A stretch of DNA of 64,000 nucleotides from Thiodiazotropha sp040507005 (GTDB taxonomy: Bacteria > Pseudomonadota > Gammaproteobacteria > Chromatiales > Chromatiaceae). The DNA lies in contig JBEVVS010000050.1 in NCBI GenBank assembly GCA_040507005.1, positions 1 through 64,000 on the forward strand, read 5' to 3'. Below are positions 17,180 through 26,450 of this stretch, piece after piece (the stretch's first letter is position 1; the number at the start of each line of letters is the position of its first letter). The notes under the pieces are model-generated. The model searched no databases and was not told where the DNA came from. It saw only the letters and a program-made list of their open reading frames with translations. A program made the position numbers and the translations under genes.

Positions 17180-19616
17180 GGTCCGGCCGAGGAGAACCGA
17201 TGGCAGCAGAGTGGCCAGGTCCCAGGAGTGACAATACTTCGAGTGCGGCCTGTTTGGGCGAGTAGCCCCGTACCTCGTCGCTGGCCAGGATGGGACCGAT
17301 ACAGCTGGGGCAGCCATGGCTGCAGTTACAGTCGGTAACCAGCCTTAGGGCTTCACGAACGATAGCCTCTCGGCTCTCGCAGAGGGGTGCCGAGAGTCCT
17401 ATGCCCCCAGGATAGTTGTCGTAGAGAAACAGGGTGGGGGTGAAACGATCCAGTCGTGCAGGATCGATCATTTCGTCATCCTGGTTGCGTAACTCACCCC
17501 GTCCGCTGGCATGCACTGTAGCAAACCATCGAGCGTTTCCATCACCCACCGCCTTGCCGATGTCCCCGGGTTCGGAGAGCATGCGCATGGTGGCGATGAT
17601 ATGCAGGGCGTAGCTGGCACCGAGAAAACCGTCCAGGGCAATCTGGCGTGAATCGAAGGCAGCCTCCAGTGCCTGTGGATTTACCTGCCACCAGACGGCG
17701 CTGGTGTGCATCTCCTGGTCCGGTAGTTCGATCTTGCCATAGCCCACATTATCATGGCTGTAGTAACGGATTTTCTTATAGCCGGTGGTGCGCCTGACCA
17801 GATGCACCTCTCCCTGAGCCACCCCATGCCGGTCATGGGTGTGCTCCTCAAAGGGCTCGAGAATCTTCAGCCGGGTATAGTCGATGGCGTCGGTGTAGTA
17901 ATCGGCCCGGGTGCGGGTGACGAATGCCTTACGCCCCTCCCAATCGAGGCGCTCCACCTGGTAGGGAGTGGACTGTATCATGTAGATCGCTCCCTCATAG
18001 ATAGTCATCGGTGCGGCGCTGTAGTCCACCTCGGCAATCACTGTTTTGTCGCCACCGCTCGTATCCACCACCACGAAATTACCCTCCGCCACAGAACGCA
18101 GGCTGACGCTATTGGCGGGGTAGCTGTCACTCATCCAGTGCCACTCGTCCCCCTCAGGGTGCAGGATGTCATGCTCCTCCAGGTAGGCGAGCATCTCATT
18201 CAGGGGTTGATTGCCAAACTGCTCCCCATCCTTGAACGGCAGTTCGAACGCGGCGCAGCGCACATGATCGAGCAGAATCAGCAACTGATCGGCATCGATG
18301 CGTGCCTGTTCCGGCGAGGCGCCGAGGAAGAAGTCGGGATTGCGAATAATGTATTGATCCAACGGCAGGCTGCTGGCCACCAGCACGCCCACGGCGGTCC
18401 GCTGGCGCCTGCCGGCGCGTCCCAGGCGCTGCCAGGTGGCAGCGATGGTGCCCGGATAGCCGTTGAGGACGCAGAGGTCGAGGGCCCCTATATCCACACC
18501 CAGTTCCAATGCCGAGGTGGAGACCACGCAGTCGAGCTTCCCGTCCCGCAGTCTTCGCTCCATATCACGGCGTTCAGTGGGTAGATAGCCACCACGGTAG
18601 GCGGCTACCCTGGCTGGATGTCGGGGGTCTTTGTCGAAGGCATCCTTGAGGTACTTGGTCAATACCTCGACCATCAGCCGGGAGCGGGCAAAGACAATGC
18701 TTTTCAGCCCCTGGTGCAGGGCCAGTTTGGTGATGCGGGTGGTCTGGGAACGGGCTGAGGCACGTATGCCGAGATCGGGATTGACCACCGGTGGATTCCA
18801 TAGCAACAGGTGTTTACTGCCCTGGGGTGCACCGCTCTCGGTGATGGCATTGACTTCGTCACCGATCAGTTGCGCCCCCAACTCTGCCGGGTTGGCGATG
18901 GTGGCGGAACAGAGAATGAAGACGGGGTCGGTGCCATAGAAATGACAGATGCGTCGCAGACGTCTCATCACATTCGCCACGTGGGAGCCGAATACCCCGC
19001 GGTAGCTGTGCATCTCATCGATCACCACATAGCGCAAGGCCTCGAAGAACTGAGCCCATTTGGTGTGGTGGGGCAGTATGCCCTGATGCAACATATCCGG
19101 GTTTGAGACCACGATATCGCCGCGGCTGCGCACCGCCTTGCGTGCATCCCCCGGTGTATCACCATCAAAGGTGAAGGCGCGCACGCCCAACTCGGCGGCC
19201 CGGTTGAGGGCGGTCAGTTCAGCCACCTGGTCCTGGGCCAGCGCCTTGGTGGGGAAGAGGTAGAGGGCCTTGGCCTGGTTTTGCAGGGCCGCTTGCAGCA
19301 CCGGCAGGTTGTAGCAGAGGGTCTTGCCGGATGCCGTGGGAGTGACAACCACCGTATGCCGATGGGCTTGAAGCGATGCCCAGGCCGCTGCCTGATGGGT
19401 GTAGAGTCTGTGGATTCCACGTTTGCCCAAGGCTTCGGCGAGACGGGGATCGAGATCCTCAGGCAAGGGGCGGTAGCTGCCCGGCTTGGCGGGGAGTATC
19501 AGCTCCCCCGTGATACGCTGGGGGTAGTCGCTGCGCAGTTTGGCGGCTAAATGGTCGGCCGGATCCTTGCCCTGATCCGGGCTGGGTGATGTCATGCTGG
19601 GCGCGGGTATGCTCAT
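17169..19616 (-). CDS. mrfA: DEAH-type helicase with DUF1998 zinc domain, MrfA/YprA family
   Basis: This 815-residue superfamily 2 DNA helicase has Walker A TPTASGKTLCYN, DEMH (motif II), FILCSATI (motif III), motif VI QRLGRAGR, and a C-terminal four-cysteine cluster, DCNCSHGCPSCIGP, typical of the zinc-binding domain that MrfA needs for DNA repair. Start ATG 19616 is preferred. The frame reaches 19658, but that would put the start inside the lexA operator, while another ATG at 19595 has no ribosome site. A GTTC-N7-GTTC repeat lies 5-19 bases upstream of 19616 and would make the gene SOS-inducible. It forms an operon with mrfB. Confidence 0.88.
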   Translation of the reverse strand: MSIPAPSMTSPSPDQGKDPADHLAAKLRSDYPQRITGELILPAKPGSYRPLPEDLDPRLAEALGKRGIHRLYTHQAAAWASLQAHRHTVVVTPTASGKTLCYNLPVLQAALQNQAKALYLFPTKALAQDQVAELTALNRAAELGVRAFTFDGDTPGDARKAVRSRGDIVVSNPDMLHQGILPHHTKWAQFFEALRYVVIDEMHSYRGVFGSHVANVMRRLRRICHFYGTDPVFILCSATIANPAELGAQLIGDEVNAITESGAPQGSKHLLLWNPPVVNPDLGIRASARSQTTRITKLALHQGLKSIVFARSRLMVEVLTKYLKDAFDKDPRHPARVAAYRGGYLPTERRDMERRLRDGKLDCVVSTSALELGVDIGALDLCVLNGYPGTIAATWQRLGRAGRRQRTAVGVLVASSLPLDQYIIRNPDFFLGASPEQARIDADQLLILLDHVRCAAFELPFKDGEQFGNQPLNEMLAYLEEHDILHPEGDEWHWMSDSYPANSVSLRSVAEGNFVVVDTSGGDKTVIAEVDYSAAPMTIYEGAIYMIQSTPYQVERLDWEGRKAFVTRTRADYYTDAIDYTRLKILEPFEEHTHDRHGVAQGEVHLVRRTTGYKKIRYYSHDNVGYGKIELPDQEMHTSAVWWQVNPQALEAAFDSRQIALDGFLGASYALHIIATMRMLSEPGDIGKAVGDGNARWFATVHASGRGELRNQDDEMIDPARLDRFTPTLFLYDNYPGGIGLSAPLCESREAIVREALRLVTDCNCSHGCPSCIGPILASDEVRGYSPKQAALEVLSLLGPGHSAAIGSPRPDHDT

Positions 19617-19620
19617 AACT

Positions 19621-19635
19621 GTTCTCTTTCTGTTC
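19621..19635 (-). promoter_or_regulatory. Probable LexA operator for mrfA (GTTC-N7-GTTC direct repeat)
   Basis: GTTC TCTTTCT GTTC on the plus strand reads GAAC-N7-GAAC toward mrfA, the direct-repeat LexA box known from Alphaproteobacteria. The half-sites extend to GAGAACA in both repeats, at an 11-base period. It ends four bases before the mrfA start codon, so bound LexA would cover the ribosome site region and probably the transcript start. Confidence 0.75.
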
Positions 19636-19652
19636 TCTTGGTGTAGAATAGA

Positions 19653-19667
19653 GAACAACCGGAGAAC
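19653..19667 (+). promoter_or_regulatory. lexA: Probable LexA operator for lexA (GAAC-N7-GAAC direct repeat)
   Basis: GAAC AACCGGA GAAC is a second direct-repeat box in the opposite orientation to the one at 19621-19635. It follows a TAGAAT (19644-19649) that could be the lexA -10 element and lies 15 bases before the lexA start; AAGGG between them is the ribosome site. This placement is what autoregulation requires. The two boxes are 17 bases apart, so two dimers could occupy the divergent promoter together. Confidence 0.75.
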
Positions 19668-19682
19668 AAATCAAGGGCCAGT

Positions 19683-20279
19683 ATGCAATTAACCCGACGC
19701 CAGCAGGAGATCTACCAGGTCCTGCGCGACAATCTCGAGCACTATCAGCAACCACCCACCTTTGAGGAACTCTGTGGTCTGCTTGGACTGAAATCCCGTG
19801 GCTCACTACACAAACACATCCAGGCCCTGGTAGCAGCGGGGTTGGTGGAGCCCATGGGGGGCCTCAAACGTGGCATCCGCCTGGTTGATCCGGAGGTGGA
19901 GGAGGGCATCCCCTATCTCGGCCGCATCGCTGCCGGCAGGCCCATCGAGGCCATTCCCCAAGGGGAGCCGATGCAGATTCCCGACCAGTTGCTGGGGAAG
20001 GGGCCCTGCTATGTGCTGCAGGTGGCGGGGGATTCGATGATCGAGGCAGGTATTCAGGATGGGGATTACGTGGTGATCGAGCAGCAGGCACAAGCACAGA
20101 ATGGTGATATCGTGGTGGCGCTGATCCGCAACGAAGAGGCAACCTTGAAGAGGATCGAGCAGCGCCCGGGTGAGGTGATACTCCATCCCGCCAATCCGAG
20201 CATGAGCGCGATGGTCTACCCCACCCAAGAGGTCAGGATCCAGGGGGTGCTGCGCGGGCTTCTAAGATCCTATCTCTAG
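19683..20279 (+). CDS. lexA: LexA-family SOS repressor, self-cleaving
   Basis: This 198-residue repressor has an N-terminal winged helix (1-65) and a C-terminal S24 peptidase domain. The cleavage bond Ala84-Gly85 lies within RIAAGRPI. The catalytic Ser118 (AGDSM) and Lys156 (ATLKRIE) are in place, so it should cleave itself when RecA is activated. The recognition helix region (GLKSRGSLHKHIQAL) differs clearly from that of Escherichia coli LexA (GFRSPNAAEEHLKAL), in keeping with the unusual direct-repeat operators in front of it. It is divergent from mrfA-mrfB. A genome may hold another, conventional LexA; that cannot be seen here. Confidence 0.93.
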   Translation: MQLTRRQQEIYQVLRDNLEHYQQPPTFEELCGLLGLKSRGSLHKHIQALVAAGLVEPMGGLKRGIRLVDPEVEEGIPYLGRIAAGRPIEAIPQGEPMQIPDQLLGKGPCYVLQVAGDSMIEAGIQDGDYVVIEQQAQAQNGDIVVALIRNEEATLKRIEQRPGEVILHPANPSMSAMVYPTQEVRIQGVLRGLLRSYL

Positions 20280-20451
20280 CCGGCCCCATGCTTGGTACCG
20301 AGTAAGGTTGTTGCCGTTTTTTTGCAACCGGAATTGGTGTTAGCAGCCCCAGCTTTGCCCAGGTATGATGCCCCCTTGGCTGCGGCGCATACGCATTTGG
20401 TGCCGTGGCTTGGATCACCCTTCCATTGGAGATAGAAGCGAAAATCGATTC

Positions 20452-21312
20452 ATGAATTTACAAGGCTATCTGCGCCATATAGAGCGCCTTAATCGATGGG
20501 ACCCGGGAAATTTCAAATCGCTCTTCTTCCAGGGTCAGCGTATTGGGCGCCTGAAAAAGCCCCTCTGGGAGGCCCTCGGTAACTGGCCGCATGCCTTCAC
20601 ACAGGATCAGGGGTCTGTTTATCTGCAAGGGGATTACCCCAGCTTCGATGCGCGTACCCGACTGTTTGCAGAGATAACCGCGAGCCTGGTTGAAGAGGGT
20701 GTCATCTCCCATGTTCACGGTGAGCAGTATCCGGTGACATATGCCGGCAGGGAGACGGCAATTGCCACCATGGATCGTGCCAGTGCTCCCTACTTCGGCT
20801 TGCGGGCCTATGGACAACATCTGAATGGCTTTGTCCGGGATGGGGATGGGTTGCAACTTTGGATAGGGAGGCGCGCCGCCGATCGGAGAAATTTTCCCGA
20901 CTGTCTGGACAATATGGTCGCCGGGGGACTGCCTCACGACCTTACCCTGGCTGAGAATCTGCGCAAAGAGTGCATGGAGGAGGCCAATGTGCCGCCATCC
21001 TTGGCTGATCGTGCTGTTGCCGTGGGTGTCCTGACCTACTGTACCGAGACGGATGTCGGACTGAAACCCGATACCCTCTACTGTTATGATCTTGAGCTTC
21101 CGGGTGATTTCAAACCGAGCAACAGCGACGGCGAAGTGGCTGAGTTCATGCTGCTGCCTGTCGCTGAGGTGGCGAGTCTGGTTGCCCAGACCGATGAGTT
21201 TAAGCTCAACTGCAACCTGGTGGTGATTGACTTTTTAGTGCGTCATGGGATTATAAATCCCGAAACCCCCGGTTATCTGGATCTGGTACAGGGTCTGCAT
21301 GAGAATATATAA
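20452..21312 (+). CDS. Nudix hydrolase with DUF4743 N-terminal domain
   Basis: This 286-residue protein has an N-terminal DUF4743 domain (about 1-115) followed by a Nudix fold. The Nudix helix is AGGLPHDLTLAENLRKECMEEANV with KECMEE in place of the canonical REUxEE, a variation shared by this subfamily. Eukaryotic relatives hydrolyse damaged forms of thiamine diphosphate, so a house-cleaning role on thiamine-like diphosphates is plausible. The frame is open to 20365, but ATG 20452, with GGAGA upstream, gives the expected N-terminus. The intervening 85 bases probably hold its promoter. Confidence 0.82.
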   Translation: MNLQGYLRHIERLNRWDPGNFKSLFFQGQRIGRLKKPLWEALGNWPHAFTQDQGSVYLQGDYPSFDARTRLFAEITASLVEEGVISHVHGEQYPVTYAGRETAIATMDRASAPYFGLRAYGQHLNGFVRDGDGLQLWIGRRAADRRNFPDCLDNMVAGGLPHDLTLAENLRKECMEEANVPPSLADRAVAVGVLTYCTETDVGLKPDTLYCYDLELPGDFKPSNSDGEVAEFMLLPVAEVASLVAQTDEFKLNCNLVVIDFLVRHGIINPETPGYLDLVQGLHENI

Positions 21313-21459
21313 GAGGTGTGGTGTGATCTTGCGGTCCAGTGCACCTTTTAGGCACTAAAGGGAACCTGTGGAGCGGTAATCCAGTCCAATCCTAGTACTA
21401 TTTACTATGATGTATAGTCAGGCGCCCACTGTTTCCGCGCATAAAGACCAGGTAGTTAT

Positions 21460-23547
21460 ATGAAAATTTTTAAGGTTATTCTGTTCAGTTCACTGCTCCT
21501 CATCAGTAGTACGACGCTGCTGGCCAATCGCCAGGCCGTCCCGATCAGCGAACTGCAACCGACACCTGAGCAACAGCAGACGGCAAACGTTATCGTCAAG
21601 GTTATCGAAAAATACCACTACAAAGAGGTAGCCCTGGATGATGCAATGTCGCAGATGATCCTGGATCGCTATTTTGAAGCCCTCGACCCCAACCGCGCTT
21701 TTTTTCGTGCCAGGGATATCGTCCGTTTCTCCCTCTACCAGGACAAACTCGACGACTATCTGAAAAACGCCAGAATCGAGCCTGCCTTTGAGATCTTTCG
21801 CTTGTATCGCAAACGTGTGGCAGAGGCGGTGGCCCATGCACAGATACTGGTGGAAAAGGAATTTGATTTCACCATCGATGAGAACTATCTCTTCGAGCGT
21901 GATGATGAGCCCTGGCCGCAGACCCGCACTGAACTGCAGGAGGTTTGGCGTAAGCGGGTCAAGAACGATTTCCTCAATCTTCGCCTGATGGACAAAAAGG
22001 ACGATGAGATTCGTAAAACCCTGCACGAACGCTATAAGCGTCTGCTTGACCGTGTGGAACAGTTCGATAGCAACGATATATTCCAGACCTTCATCAATGC
22101 CTATACCCTGAGCTTGGAGCCCCATACCAGTTACATGTCCCCAAGCACCTCGGAAAACTTCGATATCAGTATGCGGCTATCCCTGGAGGGCATAGGTGCG
22201 GTGCTCAAGGATGAAGATGGCTTTACCGTGGTGCAGAAAACGGTAATAGGTGGACCCGCTGAACAGAGTGACCTGCTCCATTCGGGTGACCGAATCGTCG
22301 GTGTGGGACAGGGATTGGAGGGAGAGATCGTCGATATCGTGGGGTGGCGACTGCAGGATGTGGTTGAGCAGATCCGCGGCCCCAAGGGCTCTGTGGTCAG
22401 ATTGAATATCCTACCCAAGGGGACTGAAACCGGTGCCAAGCGCAAGACCATCACCCTGGTGCGTAACAAGATCAAATTAGAGGAGCAGGCGGCCAAGAGT
22501 CGTATCATCGAAGGCCTTGACGGGATGAAAGAGCTACGCATCGGTGTAGTGGAGGTGCCGACCTTCTACCGGGATTTTGCTGCCGAGGCGAGAGGGGATG
22601 AGGACTTCCGCAGCACTACCCGTGATGTGCGCAATCTGCTGGTAGATCTGAAGAAGCAGGGCGTCGACGGCATAGTTATTGACCTGCGGGAGAATGGCGG
22701 CGGCTCCCTTTCCGAGGCCACCGAACTGACTGGCCTGTTTATCGATTCCGGGCCGGTGGTACAGATCAAGGACGCCTTCGGCAAGATAGAGATCGAGCAA
22801 GACCCGGATCAAACCATTGCCTACGAGGGCCCATTGGCGGTTTTGGTCGATCGTAACAGTGCCTCTGCCTCAGAGATATTTGCCGGTGCCATTCAGGATT
22901 ATAAGCGGGGTATCGTTATCGGAGAGCCCACATTCGGCAAAGGAACCGTGCAGACACTGGTAGACCTTGGTCGTTTCGTACCCGGACGTAAGAAGGATCT
23001 TGGCCGCTTGAGACTGACCATGGCGCAGTTCTTTCGTATCAACGGTGGCAGCACACAACACCGAGGCGTGGTACCTGACATCCAGTTTCCAACTGCCAAA
23101 TATTCAGCGGACTATGGTGAGCGCTCACTGGAGAATGCGCTCCCCTGGGCACAGATCAGGCCGGCCAATTTTGTGACCAAGGGGAAATGGGCCGTGCCTC
23201 ATCTCATGGTCAACCATATGAGCCGGGTTGAGAGTGATCCGGGATTCGAGATGCTGGTCGATCGGGAAAAACGTTTTCAGGCGTTGGAAGAGCGCATTGA
23301 GACAAGCCTGTTGGAGAGTCGTCGTCGCTCTGAATGGGATGATCGCGAGCAAGAGCAATTGATACACAAGAATCGCTTTAGAGCATCCCAAGGCATGGAA
23401 GCCATCAGAACCCTCGACCAGGAAGAGACGGATGACGAGCTCGATGACAAGGAGTCTGAAGCGGCACAAAGTATCGAATTGAACGAAGCGGCGCGTATCC
23501 TCACCGATTCAATCCGCATGCAGGCTCCAATGGCAGTGATGCGTTAG
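21460..23547 (+). CDS. prc: Tail-specific protease Prc (C-terminal processing peptidase)
   Basis: This 695-residue periplasmic S41 serine protease has a signal peptide (about 1-22), an N-terminal helical domain with LDPNRAFF, a PDZ domain (about 230-320), and a protease domain with Ser469 in RNSASASEIF and Lys494 in EPTFGKGTVQ, 25 residues apart as in the catalytic dyad of E. coli Prc. A Glu-rich C-terminal domain follows. It degrades or trims periplasmic proteins such as peptidoglycan hydrolases and precursors marked at the C-terminus. It is followed by gshA after 21 bases, perhaps cotranscribed. Confidence 0.96.
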   Translation: MKIFKVILFSSLLLISSTTLLANRQAVPISELQPTPEQQQTANVIVKVIEKYHYKEVALDDAMSQMILDRYFEALDPNRAFFRARDIVRFSLYQDKLDDYLKNARIEPAFEIFRLYRKRVAEAVAHAQILVEKEFDFTIDENYLFERDDEPWPQTRTELQEVWRKRVKNDFLNLRLMDKKDDEIRKTLHERYKRLLDRVEQFDSNDIFQTFINAYTLSLEPHTSYMSPSTSENFDISMRLSLEGIGAVLKDEDGFTVVQKTVIGGPAEQSDLLHSGDRIVGVGQGLEGEIVDIVGWRLQDVVEQIRGPKGSVVRLNILPKGTETGAKRKTITLVRNKIKLEEQAAKSRIIEGLDGMKELRIGVVEVPTFYRDFAAEARGDEDFRSTTRDVRNLLVDLKKQGVDGIVIDLRENGGGSLSEATELTGLFIDSGPVVQIKDAFGKIEIEQDPDQTIAYEGPLAVLVDRNSASASEIFAGAIQDYKRGIVIGEPTFGKGTVQTLVDLGRFVPGRKKDLGRLRLTMAQFFRINGGSTQHRGVVPDIQFPTAKYSADYGERSLENALPWAQIRPANFVTKGKWAVPHLMVNHMSRVESDPGFEMLVDREKRFQALEERIETSLLESRRRSEWDDREQEQLIHKNRFRASQGMEAIRTLDQEETDDELDDKESEAAQSIELNEAARILTDSIRMQAPMAVMR

Positions 23548-23568
23548 TGGGAATGGGCTTCTCCCAGT

Positions 23569-25194
23569 TTGTATAAGCAACTTGAACAACGTTTGGAGAA
23601 TCTGCGTCAAGCAGATCAGGTCGGGCTCCTGAGAGGGGGGCTTATCGGTCTGGAAAAAGAGGGATTACGCGTTTCTCCGGCCGGCTGCATATCGCAAAAG
23701 CCACATCCAGAGGCGTTGGGTTCGGCCCTCACCAACAGGTATATCACGACGGATTACTCTGAGGCGCTAACCGAGATTATCACGCCACCCTCGGCAGATC
23801 GGGAAGAGCCATTGCGATTTTTGTCTGAGGCCCACCATTTCCTCTACCAGCATCTTGATGATGAGATTCTCTGGTCGACCAGCATGCCCTGCGTGGTTGA
23901 AAGTGATGATCAGATACCGATTGCACAATACGGCCATTCCAACGCAGGCATGATGAAAACCGTCTATCGGCGAGGGCTGGGCCATCGTTATGGCAGATCC
24001 ATGCAGGTGATTGCCGGGGTTCATTTCAACTATTCAATACCGCTCCCGTTCTGGCAAGCCTTCCAATACCTTGAGCAGGATGAAACAACCATCCAGAATT
24101 TCATTTCGGAATCCTATTTTGCCATGCTGCGAAATCTGCAACGTGTTGGTTGGTTGATTCCCTATCTGTTTGGGGCCTCTCCCGCGGTATGTAAATCTTT
24201 CCTTGGTGGTAGGCCCACCACCTTGCAGGTATTCGATGATTACAGTTATTACTCTCCCTACGCCACCTCATTGAGGATGGGAGATATCGGTTACCAGAAC
24301 AGCAAGGAGCAGGGTACGGGTATCAAGGCCTGTTACGATTGTCTCAACGCCTACATCGAAACCCTCTCCCGTGCGATCGAGACACCCTGTCCGATCTATC
24401 ATGCCATCGGGGTCAAGGTCGATGGTCGCTACGAGCAGCTGAATGCCAATATTCTGCAGATAGAGAACGAGTACTACAGTACGGTAAGGCCAAAGCAGAT
24501 ACCCGAGATGATGGAGAAACCGATTCATGCCCTGCAGCGAAGAGGTGTACGCTATGTAGAGTTGCGTTCGTTGGACGTGAATGCATTTCATCCCCTTGGA
24601 ATCGCCGAAGAGCAGGTCTATTTTCTCGAGGCCCTGATGTTGCTATGTCTGTTGCATGGCAGTCCGTCGATCAATGTTGCTGAACAGAAAGAGATCGACT
24701 GGAACGAGTTGACGGCTGCGCACCAGGGGAGAAAGCCTGGTTTAATGCTGCAGCGGAATGGCGAAAGGGTTGCCTTGCGCCAATGGGGCCTGGAGATTTG
24801 TGATGCCATGCTGCCCATCTGCGAGGTGCTGGAGGAGGGCTTGCCTGGCAAACCCTACAGTGAAAGCCTGATGATTCAACGCTATCGTCTGCAGGATGCC
24901 GATCTGACCCCGTCGGCGCGAATGCTGACTGAGATGCGGGACAAAGGGGAGAGCTTTTTCCAATTCGCCCAACGCATGTCGAAACAGCACCAGCACACCT
25001 TCAGTCAACAGGAACATTCAAGCCAGGACCAACGGTTGTTGCAGCAGGAGGCAACCGATTCTTGGCGGCGCCAACGAGATCTTGAGACCTCAGACAGGGT
25101 CAGTTTTGATCAGTTTCTGCAGGACTATTTTTCACAGCAGCTGCATGATGAAGCAGCACCTGAAACTGAAAACAGAAGCATATCGGCCCATTGA
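23569..25194 (+). CDS. gshA: Glutamate--cysteine ligase (type 1)
   Basis: This 541-residue cytoplasmic enzyme makes gamma-glutamylcysteine, the first step of glutathione synthesis. E. coli-type GshA motifs are visible: GLEKEGLRV near the N-terminus, TTDYSEALTEIITPP, the central GVHFNYSIPLPFW, and YVELRSLDVNAFHPLGI. The start is TTG at 23569; there is no in-frame ATG nearby and the homologous N-terminus begins right here. The ribosome site is poor, so translation may depend on read-through from prc. The C-terminal 60 residues are Gln-rich and variable. Confidence 0.95.
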   Translation: MYKQLEQRLENLRQADQVGLLRGGLIGLEKEGLRVSPAGCISQKPHPEALGSALTNRYITTDYSEALTEIITPPSADREEPLRFLSEAHHFLYQHLDDEILWSTSMPCVVESDDQIPIAQYGHSNAGMMKTVYRRGLGHRYGRSMQVIAGVHFNYSIPLPFWQAFQYLEQDETTIQNFISESYFAMLRNLQRVGWLIPYLFGASPAVCKSFLGGRPTTLQVFDDYSYYSPYATSLRMGDIGYQNSKEQGTGIKACYDCLNAYIETLSRAIETPCPIYHAIGVKVDGRYEQLNANILQIENEYYSTVRPKQIPEMMEKPIHALQRRGVRYVELRSLDVNAFHPLGIAEEQVYFLEALMLLCLLHGSPSINVAEQKEIDWNELTAAHQGRKPGLMLQRNGERVALRQWGLEICDAMLPICEVLEEGLPGKPYSESLMIQRYRLQDADLTPSARMLTEMRDKGESFFQFAQRMSKQHQHTFSQQEHSSQDQRLLQQEATDSWRRQRDLETSDRVSFDQFLQDYFSQQLHDEAAPETENRSISAH

Positions 25195-25259
25195 GTTGTA
25201 GAATAACCTCATACAGCAACACACCGATTCTGAATGAATGTGACGAGTGAGGATGGGAT

Positions 25260-26450
25260 ATGGGGGAGCGGGATGATGAAGCGTGGGGATTTTCTACTCA
25301 GGCGATACGCGTAGGACACCACCGTACAACGGAGGGAGAGCATGCTGAGCCCATCTTTCCCACTTCCAGTTTCGTGTTCCGCAGTGCGGCCGAGGCCGCA
25401 GCCCGATTCAGCGGTGATGAGCCGGGCAATATCTATTCTCGCTTCACCAATCCTACGGTAAGAAATTTTGAAGAACGTCTGGCGGCACTGGAGGGAGGCG
25501 CCTGTTGTGTTGCCACCGCCTCAGGGATGTCGGCAATCATGGCAACCTGTACCGGTTTGCTGCAGACGGGTGACCACATTGTCGCGTCCCATAGCGTGTT
25601 TGGTTCGACCACCATGCTGTTCAATAAATATCTTACCCGCTTTGGCATCGAAACCAGTTTTGTCGATCTCAACGATCTACAGGCCTGGGAGGCGGCGATA
25701 CGGCCGCAGACCAGACTGATGTTCCTCGAGACCCCGTCCAATCCACTCACTGACGTGGCGGATATCACAGCATTGAGTGAATTGGCCCATGCCCATGATT
25801 GTCTGCTGGTGGTGGATAACTGTTTCTGTACCCCTGCCTTGCAACAGCCGCTCAAGTTTGGTGCGGATATTGTCATTCACTCGGCCACAAAGTACCTGGA
25901 TGGACAGGGACGCTGTGTCGGGGGAGCTGTGGTGGGTAATCAAACACTGGTGGGTGAGGAGGTGTTTGGTGTCCTTCGAACCACCGGTCCAACCATGAGT
26001 CCGTTCAATGCCTGGGTTTTCCTGAAAGGGCTTGAGACACTCGAGCTGAGAATGCATGCCCACTCGCGGAATGCTCAAATAGTGGCCGAATGGCTGGAAC
26101 AGCAACCACAGGTCGAGCGTGTCTATTTTCCCGGTCTGGTCAGTCATCCGCAACATGACCTGGCAGTGAAGCAGCAGCGAGCACCCGGCAGTATTGTCTC
26201 CTTCGATGTCAAGGGTGGACAGCCGGCGGCATGGACGGTCATCGATTCCACCCGCATGCTTTCCATTACCGCCAATCTGGGCGATACCAAGACGACCATA
26301 ACCCATCCGGCGACAACCACACACGGCAGATTGTCGCCGGAGGAGCGGGTTCAAGCCGGTATCGGAAACGGACTGGTGCGGATTGCGGTGGGACTGGAAA
26401 ATGTCGAGGATATAAAAAATGATCTGGCCCGCGGTCTTGGTAGTTTGTGA
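25260..26450 (+). CDS. metZ: O-succinylhomoserine sulfhydrylase
   Basis: This 396-residue PLP enzyme makes homocysteine from O-succinylhomoserine and sulfide (direct sulfhydrylation) in methionine synthesis. The Cys/Met-metabolism fold is clear: YSRFTNPTV, SGMSAI, the LETPSNPL strand, VVDNCFCTP, and the PLP lysine in HSATKYLDGQGR. The GGAVVG and TITHPATTTHGR blocks are typical of MetZ rather than MetB or MetC. No SAM riboswitch is visible in the 65-base upstream gap. Its last bases overlap the start of the next gene (GTGA). Confidence 0.93.
   Translation: MGERDDEAWGFSTQAIRVGHHRTTEGEHAEPIFPTSSFVFRSAAEAAARFSGDEPGNIYSRFTNPTVRNFEERLAALEGGACCVATASGMSAIMATCTGLLQTGDHIVASHSVFGSTTMLFNKYLTRFGIETSFVDLNDLQAWEAAIRPQTRLMFLETPSNPLTDVADITALSELAHAHDCLLVVDNCFCTPALQQPLKFGADIVIHSATKYLDGQGRCVGGAVVGNQTLVGEEVFGVLRTTGPTMSPFNAWVFLKGLETLELRMHAHSRNAQIVAEWLEQQPQVERVYFPGLVSHPQHDLAVKQQRAPGSIVSFDVKGGQPAAWTVIDSTRMLSITANLGDTKTTITHPATTTHGRLSPEERVQAGIGNGLVRIAVGLENVEDIKNDLARGLGSL

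Noticed and set aside
20365..20451. 29-residue N-terminal extension of the Nudix protein
   Set aside because: The extension is Arg/Trp-rich and unlike the DUF4743 N-terminus, and a ribosome site precedes the downstream ATG at 20452.
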